Assembly: GCF_900100855.1 (NCBI RefSeq)
Contig: NZ_FNCB01000002.1
Location: forward strand, 62,001 to 126,000
DNA length: 64,000 nt
Origin: Idiomarina zobellii
Lineage (GTDB): Bacteria > Pseudomonadota > Gammaproteobacteria > Enterobacterales > Alteromonadaceae
Direction: 5' to 3'
Both the position numbers and the translations under genes were made by a program. The notes below the pieces were generated by a model. The model saw only the letters and a program-made list of their open reading frames with translations. It was not told the origin of the DNA and searched no databases. How positions within the stretch are numbered: position 1 is the stretch's first letter; every line of letters begins with the position of its first letter. Below, one piece after another: positions 1 to 8,798 of the stretch.

Positions 1-326
1 GTTTCCACCCGGAGCTCGCCAGCCAAACCGAAGGTTTCCTGATGCGGCTTTAACGCTTTTATCACCTCACTGGCTCGGTCTTCAACGCCGGCTAATTTAA
101 TTGGGCTAAGCAAAGCGAACATTTCGCGCGCGAACACCAAGTCTTTCAACGGAAGCTTTCTGGCAATATGCTCCGCTTCTTCAGCCTGACAATTATAAGT
201 GACATAAGCCTGATTAGGCTGTGTCTGGCAGTATCCGTAAATACCAAGCTCGGTCGCTTTATCCTGAATTTCAGCGGCACAGTCGCCTTCAAAACCAGCG
301 CGACACAATAAAATAATTCCGCTCAT
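1..326 (-). CDS. rlmM: 23S rRNA 2'-O-ribose methyltransferase RlmM, N-terminal part
   Basis: This gene is cut by the left edge; only the first 108 codons are present. The protein starts MSGIILLCRAGFEGDCAAEI and continues through FAREMF and GELRVE, which matches the N-terminal THUMP-like part of RlmM (YgdE), the enzyme that methylates the ribose of G2498 in 23S rRNA. The catalytic SAM-binding domain lies outside the window. The ATG at 326 overlaps the last base of the upstream ygdD stop codon (TAATG), so the two are probably translationally coupled. The order gcvA-ygdD-rlmM is the same as in E. coli, which supports the call. Confidence 0.85.
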   Translation of the reverse strand, partial: MSGIILLCRAGFEGDCAAEIQDKATELGIYGYCQTQPNQAYVTYNCQAEEAEHIARKLPLKDLVFAREMFALLSPIKLAGVEDRASEVIKALKPHQETFGLAGELRVE

Positions 327-706
327 TAACTCACTGCTCCTAACTTTATTGCGCCAATAAGCAAGCTTATCCAGCCTGCGATAAATAGCAAACCACCTAA
401 GGGAGTTATAGGCCCGAACCACTTAATACCGGTAAGCGCTAATGCGTATAGACTACCAGAAAACAAAATGACACCGGCTATCCATAAATAACCGCTTGCC
501 ACAAACCATCCAGACGTTGTCTGTTTAAGCCATAAGGCTAACGCTAGTAGCGCTAGTGTATGGTAAAACTGATAGGTTACACCGGTCTCAAAAGCACTCA
601 GCAAACTCTCACTCAATTTCGACTTAAGACCATGCGCAGCAAAGGCGCCTAACATAACACCCGTTGCGCCTAAAAATGCCGCAACGATTAAAAATAACTG
701 ACTCAC
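326..706 (-). CDS. ygdD: DUF423 inner-membrane protein YgdD
   Basis: A 126-residue membrane protein with about four hydrophobic helices. The start carries GATGVMLGAFAAHGLK and YHTLALL, typical of the DUF423/YgdD family, whose biochemical role is not established. The start codon is GTG at 706, which overlaps the TAG stop of the upstream hydrolase gene (TAGTG). It sits between gcvA and rlmM as in E. coli, with one extra gene (the hydrolase) inserted between gcvA and ygdD here. Confidence 0.85.
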   Translation of the reverse strand: MSQLFLIVAAFLGATGVMLGAFAAHGLKSKLSESLLSAFETGVTYQFYHTLALLALALWLKQTTSGWFVASGYLWIAGVILFSGSLYALALTGIKWFGPITPLGGLLFIAGWISLLIGAIKLGAVS

Positions 707-1329
707 TAAATAAACTCCTTAATTGCCGTAGCCGCTTGCTGCCAAATAACGGGCGTGTCTGCCGATTTTGCTTTAGTTGCTTCAAAGCCGTGATCAGCCC
801 CTTCCAGCCAACGCAATGACCAGTTGTCAGGTAACGTTACACATTCACCCTGCTCTTTCTTCTTCATTAACGGTTTACTAAAGGGGTCTCGAGTTCCCTG
901 TAAAATAAGCCCCGGAGCTCGGCTCATTGCTAACTCATCCAACCGCGAGTTTTCTGGTTTTTGCGGAGGGTGGAACGGAAAACCTAATGCAATAGACGCT
1001 TGAGCATTGAACTTGTCCGCCACGCGCAACATCACCCGGCTGCCCAGCGACTTCCCCATTAAAACTAACGGTTTGTTGTCCTGCTGCAGGTCTTGCAGTA
1101 GAGACTCGACTGCCTCAACAAGGGTTGGCATTCTGTTAGGTGGCCTGGGCTTACCGGTTTCTCTTACTTTTTCCCAGTACGGAAAGTCCGGGCGAACCAC
1201 TTCAGCGCCAAAAGCCACACATTGCTCAGCGAAATAATTCATAAACGCAGTATCGGGACCTCCGCCAGAGCCATGCAGAAAGATAATCCTCATAGCACCT
1301 TCTGGATTTTGCCGCTGATAACGCATCAT
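706..1329 (-). CDS. Alpha/beta hydrolase, KANL3/Tex30-like
   Basis: A 207-residue (or 195-residue) alpha/beta hydrolase. FLHGSGGG near the start forms the oxyanion region, GKSLG holds the nucleophilic serine, GTRDPF probably carries the acid residue, and GADHGFE carries the catalytic histidine. This arrangement matches small dienelactone-hydrolase-like proteins of the KANL3/Tex30 group; the substrate is unknown. The ATG at 1329 overlaps the gcvA stop (ATGA). A second ATG at 1293 has its own GAAGG four bases upstream and begins right at the first beta strand (MRIIFLHG), so it may be the true start. It is probably cotranscribed with gcvA and ygdD. Confidence 0.75.
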   Translation of the reverse strand: MMRYQRQNPEGAMRIIFLHGSGGGPDTAFMNYFAEQCVAFGAEVVRPDFPYWEKVRETGKPRPPNRMPTLVEAVESLLQDLQQDNKPLVLMGKSLGSRVMLRVADKFNAQASIALGFPFHPPQKPENSRLDELAMSRAPGLILQGTRDPFSKPLMKKKEQGECVTLPDNWSLRWLEGADHGFEATKAKSADTPVIWQQAATAIKEFI

Positions 1330-2225
1330 TCCTTAAATTCCCTTTCTTCCTGCTGCACTATGTCCAGCAGCCATTGCCGAAAGGTCGCGATTTTACCGAT
1401 TTCGGCCTGGTTGTCACGACAAACCAAATAAAAGGCTTTATTCCGCTGCAACGCTTGGGGAAATATTCTCACCAAATGACCACTGTCAATTTCAGGCTTT
1501 ACTAACACGTTATTGGCTAAGGCCACCCCTTGCCCATGTACCGCTGCTTGCAGCGCCAGGCTCGAGTGACTGAACACCGGGCCGTTATCGCCTTTATATT
1601 GTGGCAAACCAACTAACTGAAACCAGTCTTTCCAGGCATTACGCGTTTCATCATGTAACAGTGTTTGTTTAAATAAATCTGCCGGCTCTGTTATGTCGGC
1701 TTTATTCAACAATAAAGGCGAACACACTGGCCATAAGTATTCTTCATGAAGCTGATAGGATTTGACTCCGGGCCAGCGACCGTCACCGTAATAAATGGCT
1801 ACGTCGACATCATCAGTCAGTGAACCGCTAATTTCATCAACTGCTTTTATACGAATATCCATGTCTGGGTGTGCTTCGCGAAAGCTGCTTAGCCGCGGCA
1901 CAAACCATAAAATTGCGAAACTGGGAGGCACCGATACAGTCAGAGCTCCGCGCTCTGATACCAGTCGCAATTTGTCGGTCGCTTGCGCCAACTGTTCAAA
2001 AATTTCCCGAAGCTCTAAATAGTACTCCTGACCTTCTTCAGTCAGCAATAACGAACGGTTTCGACGAATAAACAGCTTAAGTTCGAGGAAGTCTTCTAAC
2101 GCTTTAACCTGATGACTCACTGCCGCTTGGGTAACAAACAGCTCTTCGGCTGCTTTGGTGAAGCTAAGGTGGCGTGCGGCCACTTCAAAAGATTTTAGTG
2201 CATTTAAGGGAGGTAATTTGCGCAT
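1326..2225 (-). CDS. gcvA: LysR-family transcriptional regulator, GcvA-like
   Basis: A 299-residue LysR regulator. The N-terminal winged helix-turn-helix (MRKLPPLNALKSFEVAARH, then FVTQAAVSHQVKALE) is typical of GcvA, the activator/repressor of glycine cleavage genes. The rest is a periplasmic-binding-like effector domain. Synteny with ygdD and rlmM supports the name. No gcvTHP genes are in the window, so the target is inferred from the family only. The gene begins a few bases after a strong terminator of the upstream operon, so its promoter must lie in or very near that hairpin. Confidence 0.8.
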   Translation of the reverse strand: MRKLPPLNALKSFEVAARHLSFTKAAEELFVTQAAVSHQVKALEDFLELKLFIRRNRSLLLTEEGQEYYLELREIFEQLAQATDKLRLVSERGALTVSVPPSFAILWFVPRLSSFREAHPDMDIRIKAVDEISGSLTDDVDVAIYYGDGRWPGVKSYQLHEEYLWPVCSPLLLNKADITEPADLFKQTLLHDETRNAWKDWFQLVGLPQYKGDNGPVFSHSSLALQAAVHGQGVALANNVLVKPEIDSGHLVRIFPQALQRNKAFYLVCRDNQAEIGKIATFRQWLLDIVQQEEREFKE

Positions 2226-2233
2226 GCCGATAC

Positions 2234-2281
2234 AAAAAAGCGTCTCTGTTTTTTAGTTACTCACTACTATAACAGAGACGC
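2234..2281 (-). terminator. Rho-independent terminator of the valine/isoleucine operon
   Basis: On the minus strand GCGTCTCTGTT (2281-2271) pairs perfectly with AACAGAGACGC (2250-2240), an 11-bp stem with a 20-base loop, followed by a run of six T (2239-2234). It lies 40 bases after the SDR stop codon and only a few bases before the gcvA start. Confidence 0.85.
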
Positions 2282-2320
2282 CCTTCATTCGGCTATTTAC
2301 ATTACTTTATCTAATGCGAC

Positions 2321-3085
2321 TTACAGTCGTACGCCACCGTCAATTTCGACGACTCGACCGCTGAAAAAGTCATTTTCAATAATGTAACGTGCGCTGTGGG
2401 CAATTTCATTGGGCTGTCCCCAGCGCTTCAACGGCACCATAGACAACGCACGCTCGACCGCTTCGGGTTTCATTTGAGCTGTCATTGGCGTTTCAATAAA
2501 GCCAGGGGCAATAGCTCCACAGCGAATGCCATAACGACCAAGCTCCCGCGCCCAGGTTACTGTCATTGCAACTACACCGGCTTTCGTTGCGGAATAGTTG
2601 GTCTGACCCATGTTGCCAGCACGAGCTACACTAGAAATATTAATAATGACGCCCTTTTTACCGGCTTTCACCATTTGTGCTGCCGCCTCACGACCACACA
2701 GGAAGGTACCGGTTAGGTTAACGTCTAATACAGACTGGAACTGTTGCAAAGGCATTTTTTGTTTCAGTTCACCGTCTTTGTATTTAATCAATAAACCGTC
2801 GCGCAGTAAGCCGGCATTATTGACTAATACATCAATGCCGTTAAATTCCTGCTGAATTTGCTCAAACACGGTTTCTACTGACTCTTCGTCAGTAATATCG
2901 ACTTCATAGCCAATAACCTTGGCTGCGCCTAATTTTTCGCACTGTTCTTGAGCGTCACCTAATACGTCACCGTTAATGTCGATAAGCGCTAACTGAGCGC
3001 CCTGCTTGGCAAAGTCTTCAGCCATTGCAAGACCCAGTCCCTGAGCGCCACCGGTAATTACAATCACACTGTCTTTAATTTGCAT
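2321..3085 (-). CDS. Short-chain dehydrogenase, probable 3-hydroxyacyl-CoA dehydrogenase (IvdG-like)
   Basis: A 254-residue SDR enzyme. TGGAQGLG is the NAD(P)-binding glycine motif, NNAG follows, INISS holds the catalytic serine and YSATK the Tyr-x-x-x-Lys pair. It resembles FabG and the 3-hydroxyacyl-CoA dehydrogenases of Shewanella-type valine/isoleucine gene sets, where it would oxidise 2-methyl-3-hydroxybutyryl-CoA; this substrate is inferred from context. I start it at the ATG at 3085, which has GAGGAA five bases upstream; a TTG at 3097 in the same frame includes that ribosome binding site and is unlikely. It is the last gene of the operon, 20 bases after mmsB. Confidence 0.8.
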   Translation of the reverse strand: MQIKDSVIVITGGAQGLGLAMAEDFAKQGAQLALIDINGDVLGDAQEQCEKLGAAKVIGYEVDITDEESVETVFEQIQQEFNGIDVLVNNAGLLRDGLLIKYKDGELKQKMPLQQFQSVLDVNLTGTFLCGREAAAQMVKAGKKGVIINISSVARAGNMGQTNYSATKAGVVAMTVTWARELGRYGIRCGAIAPGFIETPMTAQMKPEAVERALSMVPLKRWGQPNEIAHSARYIIENDFFSGRVVEIDGGVRL

Positions 3086-3105
3086 GTGTTTCCTCAATTC
3101 TTAAG

Positions 3106-4002
3106 TTACTTCTGTGACTTAGGCGCCACATAGTTAAAGATACTGGAAAAGTCCTGACGACCATGGCCTTGTTCAGACCAACTGTGGTATAGATTACGCG
3201 TCAGCGAGCCCATTGGCGTTGCGGCACCACTTTCCAGGGCCGTTTGCTGGGCTAAACCTAAATCCTTCGCCATTAGGTCCACCAAAAAGCCACCTTGATA
3301 ATCGTTACTGGAAGGCACGTTTTCCATAACCCCTGGGCATGGGTTATACACTTCCAGCGTCCAGTTGCGACCTGAACTTGCCAGCATTATTTCGGATAAA
3401 ACTTTCGGGTCAAGACCATTTGCCTTGCCCAATTGCAGAGCTTCTGACGTGCCAACCATCAATACAGAAAGCAGCATGTTGTTACAAATTTTAGCAATTT
3501 GCCCGGCTCCGACATCGCCTGCACGGAACACATTTTTGCCCATGTCGTTCAATACAGTGCGTGCACGGTCTACATTGCTTTCAGTACCACCGCAAATAAA
3601 GGTTAATGTACCGGCTTTCGCGCCACCCACGCCACCAGACACTGGTGCATCAATGAAAGCGATACCCGCTTTCTCAAGTTCTTCACCCACAAACATCGCT
3701 GTATCTGAAGAAATTGTGCTGCAATCGATAACTAATTGGTCTTTAGACAGTTTGTTAATAAGTCCGTTGTCACCTAAATAAACACCTTTAACGTGGCGGT
3801 CTGCCGGTAACATTGAAACCACAAACTCAGCGCCATCAATAGCTTCTTCGGCGGTTTTCGCGGCTTGTGCACCATCTGCGACAACGGCTTTTAGCGCCTC
3901 TTCTGACAAGTCGAACGCTTTAACTTTGTGCCCTGCTTTAGCCAGGTTGCTGGCCATTGGGCCACCCATGTTACCCAGTCCAATAAATCCTACGGTTGCC
4001 AT
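3106..4002 (-). CDS. mmsB: 3-hydroxyisobutyrate dehydrogenase
   Basis: A 298-residue beta-hydroxyacid dehydrogenase that oxidises 3-hydroxyisobutyrate to methylmalonate semialdehyde in valine breakdown. GFIGLGNMGGPMA is the NAD-binding signature at residues 5-17, DAPVSGGVGGA is the substrate-binding segment near residue 118, and the catalytic lysine is in GAGQIAKICNN. The C-terminal helical domain is complete. AAGGAG lies seven bases before the ATG. It sits between the 3-hydroxyisobutyryl-CoA hydrolase gene and the SDR gene, which gives the consecutive steps of the pathway. Confidence 0.93.
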   Translation of the reverse strand: MATVGFIGLGNMGGPMASNLAKAGHKVKAFDLSEEALKAVVADGAQAAKTAEEAIDGAEFVVSMLPADRHVKGVYLGDNGLINKLSKDQLVIDCSTISSDTAMFVGEELEKAGIAFIDAPVSGGVGGAKAGTLTFICGGTESNVDRARTVLNDMGKNVFRAGDVGAGQIAKICNNMLLSVLMVGTSEALQLGKANGLDPKVLSEIMLASSGRNWTLEVYNPCPGVMENVPSSNDYQGGFLVDLMAKDLGLAQQTALESGAATPMGSLTRNLYHSWSEQGHGRQDFSSIFNYVAPKSQK

Positions 4003-4029
4003 GTCGGCACTCCTTCTTGTTCATTCGTT

Positions 4030-5151
4030 TTATTTATCGAGATCGGCCAGCGGATGCGTTCTGTCACCCCACGGAGGTAAAAAGAATGCATCAACCTCTT
4101 CTGCGGGTACGTCCGCCACTGAACTGTGCTGCCATTGTGGATTTTTATCTTTATCAATCAGCAAAGCTCGAATGCCTTCAGCAAAGTCACCGCGAACCGC
4201 GCAGTTACACGACAGCGTCAACTCTAACCGGAAGCAGTCAGCTAACGACAGGTCAGAGCCTTGCTGTAACTGGTTCCAGACCAAATGAGAGGTGAACGGG
4301 CAACCGTTCGCCAGGTTTTTCCGTGCCCGGCTTAACCATTTGTCATCAGTTTCATCCTTAACAATGCGTTCAGCAATGTCACCAATGTCATTACCTGCTG
4401 TGAGCTCAGAAATAAGAGACTGATGCGGTTCTACCTGAGGCGCTGGCAGTGCCGTTGTGTCGTCACTCGCTACTGCGCTCAGTAAGTCAGTCACTTTTTG
4501 TTTATTAAGCGCGGCTGTATTGCCCCACTCAGTCTCTTTGAGACGAGTCAGTATAACGTCTTTACTCTCGTGACCAACGAAGTGATCGGCCAAGTTCAAA
4601 TAAAGCGCATCATTGGCATTGATGGTTGCGCCGGTAATTCCGAGGAATAACCCACAACCTTCCGGCATACGGTTTAGGAAGTAAGTCGCGCCAACGTCTG
4701 GATACAAGCCAATAGTGACTTCCGGCATAGCCAATAACGAGCGTTCGGTCACAATACGGTGGCTGGCTCCATTCATTAAGCCCATACCGCCGCCCATCAC
4801 TATGCCGTCACCCCAGCAAATGAGAGGCTTCGGGTAGGTCTGAATGAGATAGTCCAGCTTGTATTCCTGAGTAAAGAAGTTTTCAACCTCCTCTACTAAT
4901 TTACCGGGCTCTGCCTGCATGGCTTTATACATGGCGACAATATCGCCGCCAGCACAAAATGCTTTTTCGCCCGCTCCTTGCAGCCAAACACAAGCTACGT
5001 CATCGTTCTTTGCCCATTCGTTAAGCTTCGGTAATAGCTTTTCCGCCATTGCCAAACTTAAGGCATTCAACGATTTCTCGGAATTTAATGTAGCAACGCC
5101 GATGACTTTGTCACCGGCGCTCAGTTCTTCAAAAAGTACAACGTCTTGCAT
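4030..5151 (-). CDS. 3-hydroxyisobutyryl-CoA hydrolase (enoyl-CoA hydratase/isomerase family)
   Basis: A 373-residue member of the crotonase superfamily. Its length and the C-terminal extension match 3-hydroxyisobutyryl-CoA hydrolases rather than the roughly 260-residue enoyl-CoA hydratases. FCAGGDI and GGGMGLM form the oxyanion hole, and the catalytic acid lies in the MPEVTIGLYPDVG segment. It would release free 3-hydroxyisobutyrate from its CoA ester, feeding MmsB. AAGGAGA precedes the ATG. The gene follows the acyl-CoA dehydrogenase by nine bases. A dual hydratase role cannot be excluded from sequence. Confidence 0.85.
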   Translation of the reverse strand: MQDVVLFEELSAGDKVIGVATLNSEKSLNALSLAMAEKLLPKLNEWAKNDDVACVWLQGAGEKAFCAGGDIVAMYKAMQAEPGKLVEEVENFFTQEYKLDYLIQTYPKPLICWGDGIVMGGGMGLMNGASHRIVTERSLLAMPEVTIGLYPDVGATYFLNRMPEGCGLFLGITGATINANDALYLNLADHFVGHESKDVILTRLKETEWGNTAALNKQKVTDLLSAVASDDTTALPAPQVEPHQSLISELTAGNDIGDIAERIVKDETDDKWLSRARKNLANGCPFTSHLVWNQLQQGSDLSLADCFRLELTLSCNCAVRGDFAEGIRALLIDKDKNPQWQHSSVADVPAEEVDAFFLPPWGDRTHPLADLDK

Positions 5152-5160
5152 GGAATCTCC

Positions 5161-6318
5161 TTACAAGATTTCGCGATCGTTATCCGCCAGCATACGGCGG
5201 CCGATAATCATACGCATGACTTCATTCGTGCCTTCTAAAATTTGGTGTACACGAACGTCACGCACATGGCGCTCTAACGGATACTCTTTAATGTAACCAT
5301 AGCCACCATGCAGTTGTAGCGCATCGTTACATACTTTAAAGCCAACGTCTGTCGCAAACTGCTTAGCCATTGCACAGTACGTCGTTTTATCCGCATCATT
5401 GTTATCGACTTTGCTTGCCGCTAAACGCACCATTTGACGTGCTGCTACCAGCTCCGTGGCCATATCAGCTAACTTAAACTGTAGCGCCTGAAAGGCTGCC
5501 AACGGCTTACCAAACTGCGTACGTTCCTGCATATAAGCTTTAGCCGTATTCAGCGCCGCTTGTGCGGTACCGACAGAGCAAACCGCAATGTTAATACGTC
5601 CGCCGTCTAAGCCCATCATGGCAAACTTAAAGCCTTCGCCTTCTTTACCCAGCAAATTCTCTGCCGGAATGCGAACGTCTTCAAAGGTCACTAAGCGAGT
5701 CGGCTGGGCATTCCAGCCCATTTTGTCTTCAGCTTTACCATAGACAATACCTTCTGCGTCGGCCGGCACTGCAAAGGCAGAAATGCCTTTAGGACCGTCT
5801 TCGCCAGTGCGTGCCATAACGACCAGTACGTCGGTTTCACCGGCACCCGAAATGAACATTTTAGAGCCGTTCAGAACGTACTCGTCGCCATCTTTTTTCG
5901 CGCTGGTGCGTAAGCTGGCCGCATCTGAACCTGAACCAGGCTCTGTCAGGCAGTAAGAGCCCAACTTCTCACCGGTAACCAACTCTGGTACCCACTGGTC
6001 AATTACAGACTGTTGGCCGAACGAGCCAATCATCCAGGTGACCATGTTGTGAATGGTCATCATTGCAGTTGTTGCGGTACAACCGCCAGCCAGTTGTTCA
6101 AAAATTAACGCTGAATCTAAACGGCTCATTCCAAAGCCGCCAGCTTCTTCCGGCGTGTACATGCCCATAAAGCCCATTTCACCGGCTTTACGAAACACTT
6201 CTATTGGGAAATGATGCTCTTCATCCCATTTTGCCGCATTCGGCGCCAGCTCTTTTTCAGCAAACGCCTTTGCCGTATCGACAAAGGCTTGTTGATCTTC
6301 TGTCAGTTCAAAGTTCAT
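5161..6318 (-). CDS. Acyl-CoA dehydrogenase, isobutyryl-/2-methylbutyryl-CoA type
   Basis: A 385-residue FAD-dependent acyl-CoA dehydrogenase. CLTEPGSGSD (123-132) and the C-terminal LQLHGGYGY are family signatures. The catalytic glutamate is E362 in QILEGTNEV, the position used by short- and branched-chain enzymes such as isobutyryl-CoA dehydrogenase; isovaleryl-CoA dehydrogenase uses another position, so this is not a LiuA copy. It would introduce the double bond into isobutyryl-CoA or 2-methylbutyryl-CoA and pass electrons to ETF. GGGGA lies five bases before the ATG. The substrate is inferred from its place between mmsA and the hydrolase. Confidence 0.88.
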   Translation of the reverse strand: MNFELTEDQQAFVDTAKAFAEKELAPNAAKWDEEHHFPIEVFRKAGEMGFMGMYTPEEAGGFGMSRLDSALIFEQLAGGCTATTAMMTIHNMVTWMIGSFGQQSVIDQWVPELVTGEKLGSYCLTEPGSGSDAASLRTSAKKDGDEYVLNGSKMFISGAGETDVLVVMARTGEDGPKGISAFAVPADAEGIVYGKAEDKMGWNAQPTRLVTFEDVRIPAENLLGKEGEGFKFAMMGLDGGRINIAVCSVGTAQAALNTAKAYMQERTQFGKPLAAFQALQFKLADMATELVAARQMVRLAASKVDNNDADKTTYCAMAKQFATDVGFKVCNDALQLHGGYGYIKEYPLERHVRDVRVHQILEGTNEVMRMIIGRRMLADNDREIL

Positions 6319-6330
6319 CGTTGTCCCCTA

Positions 6331-7830
6331 CTACCTAAGGTTAATCGACATATTTGGACCGGCGACTTCATCAATGTCGCTCTCGAACCAGCGCGCCGTC
6401 ACAGTTTTCGTTTCGCTATAAAAACGCACCGCTTGTTTGCCATAAGCGTGGAGATCACCGAAGAATGAACGCTTCCAGCCAGTAAACGAGAAGAATGGCA
6501 GAGGTACCGGAATTGGAATGTTAATACCGACCTGACCCACTTCAACTTCGTGCTGATATTTACGAGCAGCCGCACCGCTGGCCGTAAAGATAGACGTACC
6601 GTTACCGTATGGGTTGTTATTAACCAGCTCTAACGCGTCATCCAGGCTATCAACTTCTGTCGTACATAAAACCGGACCAAAAATCTCAGTTTTATACACT
6701 TCCATATCAGGTGTGACACTAGAAAACACAGTCGGCCCTACCCAGTTACCTTTTGGTAAGCCGTCAACTTCACAGTTGCGTCCGTCGACTAAAAGCTTCG
6801 CGCCTTCTTTTTCACCTTGAGTAATTAAGGCTTCAACACGCTCTTTCGCCTGTGGGCTAATAACCGGACCATAGGCTGCATTCTCGTCATTCCAGGCACC
6901 CGGGCGAACTTTTGCGATAGCTTCAGCCACTTCTGGAATCCACTCTTTCGCAGCGCCAACAAACACGGCGACAGAAATTGCCATACAACGCTGACCGGCG
7001 GCGCCAACCGACGAACCAACCAAGTTATTGATAACTTGCTGTTTGTTTGCATCCGGCATAATAACGCAGTGGTTTTTCGCACCGGCAAACGCCTGAACGC
7101 GCTTACCGTTTTCCGTACCACGGCGGTAAATGTATTCAGCAACAGGTACCGAACCAACAAATGACAATGCACGGACATCGGGGTGATCGAGCAAGAAGTC
7201 GACTTGCTCTTTATTACCATGTAAGACCTGCAGAACGCCCTTTGGAGCACCCGCTTCTTCAAACAGCTCGACCAAACGCGTTGGTGTTAAAGGATCTTGC
7301 TCAGACGGCTTAAGAATAAAGGTATTGCCACAGGCAATTGCCAACGGGAACATCCAAAGCGGAATCATTGCCGGGAAGTTAAACGGTGTAATACCAGCGC
7401 AGACGCCTAGCGGCTGCGTATAGCTGTATGAATCAATTTTGCGAGCAACGTTCTCAACCGTTTCGCCCATTAATAACGAAGGGATATTAGCTGCGTGTTC
7501 AACCACTTCAATACCGCGCCAGACATCGCCTTTTGCGTCTTCAAATGTCTTGCCGGTTTCCTGAGCCAGGATTTCAGCAATTTCTTCCTGATGCTCTTTA
7601 AGCAGTGCTTGATAACGCATCATTACGCGAGCACGCTCTGATACAGGTACTTCTTTCCAGGTTTTAAACGCTTCGCGCGCGCTCTCAACCGCTGCTTCCA
7701 TTTCACTTTGAGTGGCAACGGGCGCTTCGGCGATAACTTCCTGTGTCGCTGGATTGGTGACAGGAATCCACTGTTCCGACTTCGAGGCGACAAATTCGCC
7801 ATCTATGTACAGAGGCACTTTCTTAGACAT
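6331..7830 (-). CDS. mmsA: Methylmalonate-semialdehyde dehydrogenase (CoA-acylating)
   Basis: A 499-residue aldehyde dehydrogenase that converts methylmalonate semialdehyde and CoA to propionyl-CoA at the end of valine breakdown. The nucleophile is C282 in GQRCMAIS. The usual general-base glutamate of aldehyde dehydrogenases is replaced by N253 in FAGAKNH, which is the hallmark of the CoA-acylating MmsA branch. TPFNFP is the cofactor-binding segment. It is the first gene of the minus-strand operon; AAGGTGA lies just upstream of the ATG. The 69-base gap to the divergent transporter gene should hold the promoter. Confidence 0.93.
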   Translation of the reverse strand: MSKKVPLYIDGEFVASKSEQWIPVTNPATQEVIAEAPVATQSEMEAAVESAREAFKTWKEVPVSERARVMMRYQALLKEHQEEIAEILAQETGKTFEDAKGDVWRGIEVVEHAANIPSLLMGETVENVARKIDSYSYTQPLGVCAGITPFNFPAMIPLWMFPLAIACGNTFILKPSEQDPLTPTRLVELFEEAGAPKGVLQVLHGNKEQVDFLLDHPDVRALSFVGSVPVAEYIYRRGTENGKRVQAFAGAKNHCVIMPDANKQQVINNLVGSSVGAAGQRCMAISVAVFVGAAKEWIPEVAEAIAKVRPGAWNDENAAYGPVISPQAKERVEALITQGEKEGAKLLVDGRNCEVDGLPKGNWVGPTVFSSVTPDMEVYKTEIFGPVLCTTEVDSLDDALELVNNNPYGNGTSIFTASGAAARKYQHEVEVGQVGINIPIPVPLPFFSFTGWKRSFFGDLHAYGKQAVRFYSETKTVTARWFESDIDEVAGPNMSINLR

Positions 7831-7856
7831 AATTCACCTTCTTGTTGTGTTATTTT

Positions 7857-7874
7857 GTTCACATCATAATGAAC
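7857..7874. promoter_or_regulatory. Inverted repeat between mmsA and the transporter gene
   Basis: GTTCA and TGAAC form an inverted repeat with an eight-base spacer (GTTCACATCATAATGAAC) in the only intergenic space shared by the divergent mmsA operon and the EamA gene. It could be an operator for either. It does not match the LiuR palindrome found at 9998. A five-base arm is short and could arise by chance. Confidence 0.3.
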
Positions 7875-7899
7875 GAATTTAGTTAAGTGAGCCTTTAAC

Positions 7900-8778
7900 G
7901 TGACCCTCTTAATTCTGATTACTTTGCTTTGGGCCGCCAGTTTTTCTCTCATTGGCGTTTACCTTGCCGGACAAGTTGACGGTTATATTGTTGTTTTTGT
8001 GCGCATGATTTTAGCACTATTAACCGTTCTACCCTTGTTCCGTTGGCGGCATTTATCGCCCAAAAGTGGGCAGCTACCTCAACTGACTAAGCTGGCCATT
8101 ATTGGCGCCGTGCAAATTGGCGCCATGTATTTATTTTTGTATCACGCATTTTTGTATTTGAGCGTCGCTGAAGTGCTTTTGTTCACTATTTTTACGCCGC
8201 TCTACATTACTCTTATTGATGAGCTTATACTCAACCGCAAGCACTTACCCCTACTATGGTGGGTAGCAGCAGCGGTCTCTGTCGGTGGCGCTGCCATTAT
8301 TCGCTATCAACCATTGTCCGATGACTTCATCACTGGCTTCTTTTTAATTCAAGCCGCCAATGCGTGCTTTGCCTTAGGTCAAGTTGCTTACAAACGTCTA
8401 CCCACAGGTAAAACCCTCGCCCAAAGTCAGCAGTTTGCCGCCTTTTTCTTTGGCGCCAGTGTCATTGCCGGGCTTGGCGTATTATTTTTCGCCGACTTTA
8501 ACCTATTGCCAACCACTAAGCTTCAGTGGGGTATCTTGCTCTGGTTGGGCATTATTGCCTCCGGTCTCGGCTACCTTGGCTGGAATCTGGCCAGCAAATG
8601 GGTTAACACAGGGCAACTTGCCACCATGAACAATGCGCTCATTCCTGCCGGAATTCTAGTTAATGTCTTATTTTGGGAGCAGTCTTTCGACTATACCCGA
8701 CTTATTAGTGGCGCTTTAATTATCGTACTTGCTGTTTGGTTAGCCGGGCGCGTTCACAAATTGAAGCCCGCCGGCTAA
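7900..8778 (+). CDS. EamA/DMT-family transporter, YigM-like
   Basis: A 292-residue integral membrane protein with about ten hydrophobic helices in two EamA halves. The segment SFSLIGVYLAGQVD near the N terminus and VAEVLLFTIFTPLYITL resemble the carboxylate/amino acid/amine transporter group that includes E. coli YigM. The substrate cannot be read from the sequence. The start is GTG at 7900. It lies alone between the valine operon and the thiolase gene, so uptake or export of a catabolic intermediate is possible but only inferred. Its end is 20 bases from the convergent thiolase stop. Confidence 0.75.
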   Translation: MTLLILITLLWAASFSLIGVYLAGQVDGYIVVFVRMILALLTVLPLFRWRHLSPKSGQLPQLTKLAIIGAVQIGAMYLFLYHAFLYLSVAEVLLFTIFTPLYITLIDELILNRKHLPLLWWVAAAVSVGGAAIIRYQPLSDDFITGFFLIQAANACFALGQVAYKRLPTGKTLAQSQQFAAFFFGASVIAGLGVLFFADFNLLPTTKLQWGILLWLGIIASGLGYLGWNLASKWVNTGQLATMNNALIPAGILVNVLFWEQSFDYTRLISGALIIVLAVWLAGRVHKLKPAG

Positions 8779-8798
8779 CTCATATAGGCATACGCCAG

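Noticed and set aside
3365-3781. 138-residue plus-strand frame opposite mmsB
   Set aside because: Antisense to a well-conserved gene; no start signal or recognisable protein.
6825-7262. 145-residue open frame on the minus strand inside mmsA
   Set aside because: It is an out-of-frame shadow within a fully conserved dehydrogenase gene on the same strand and has no ribosome binding site or family features.
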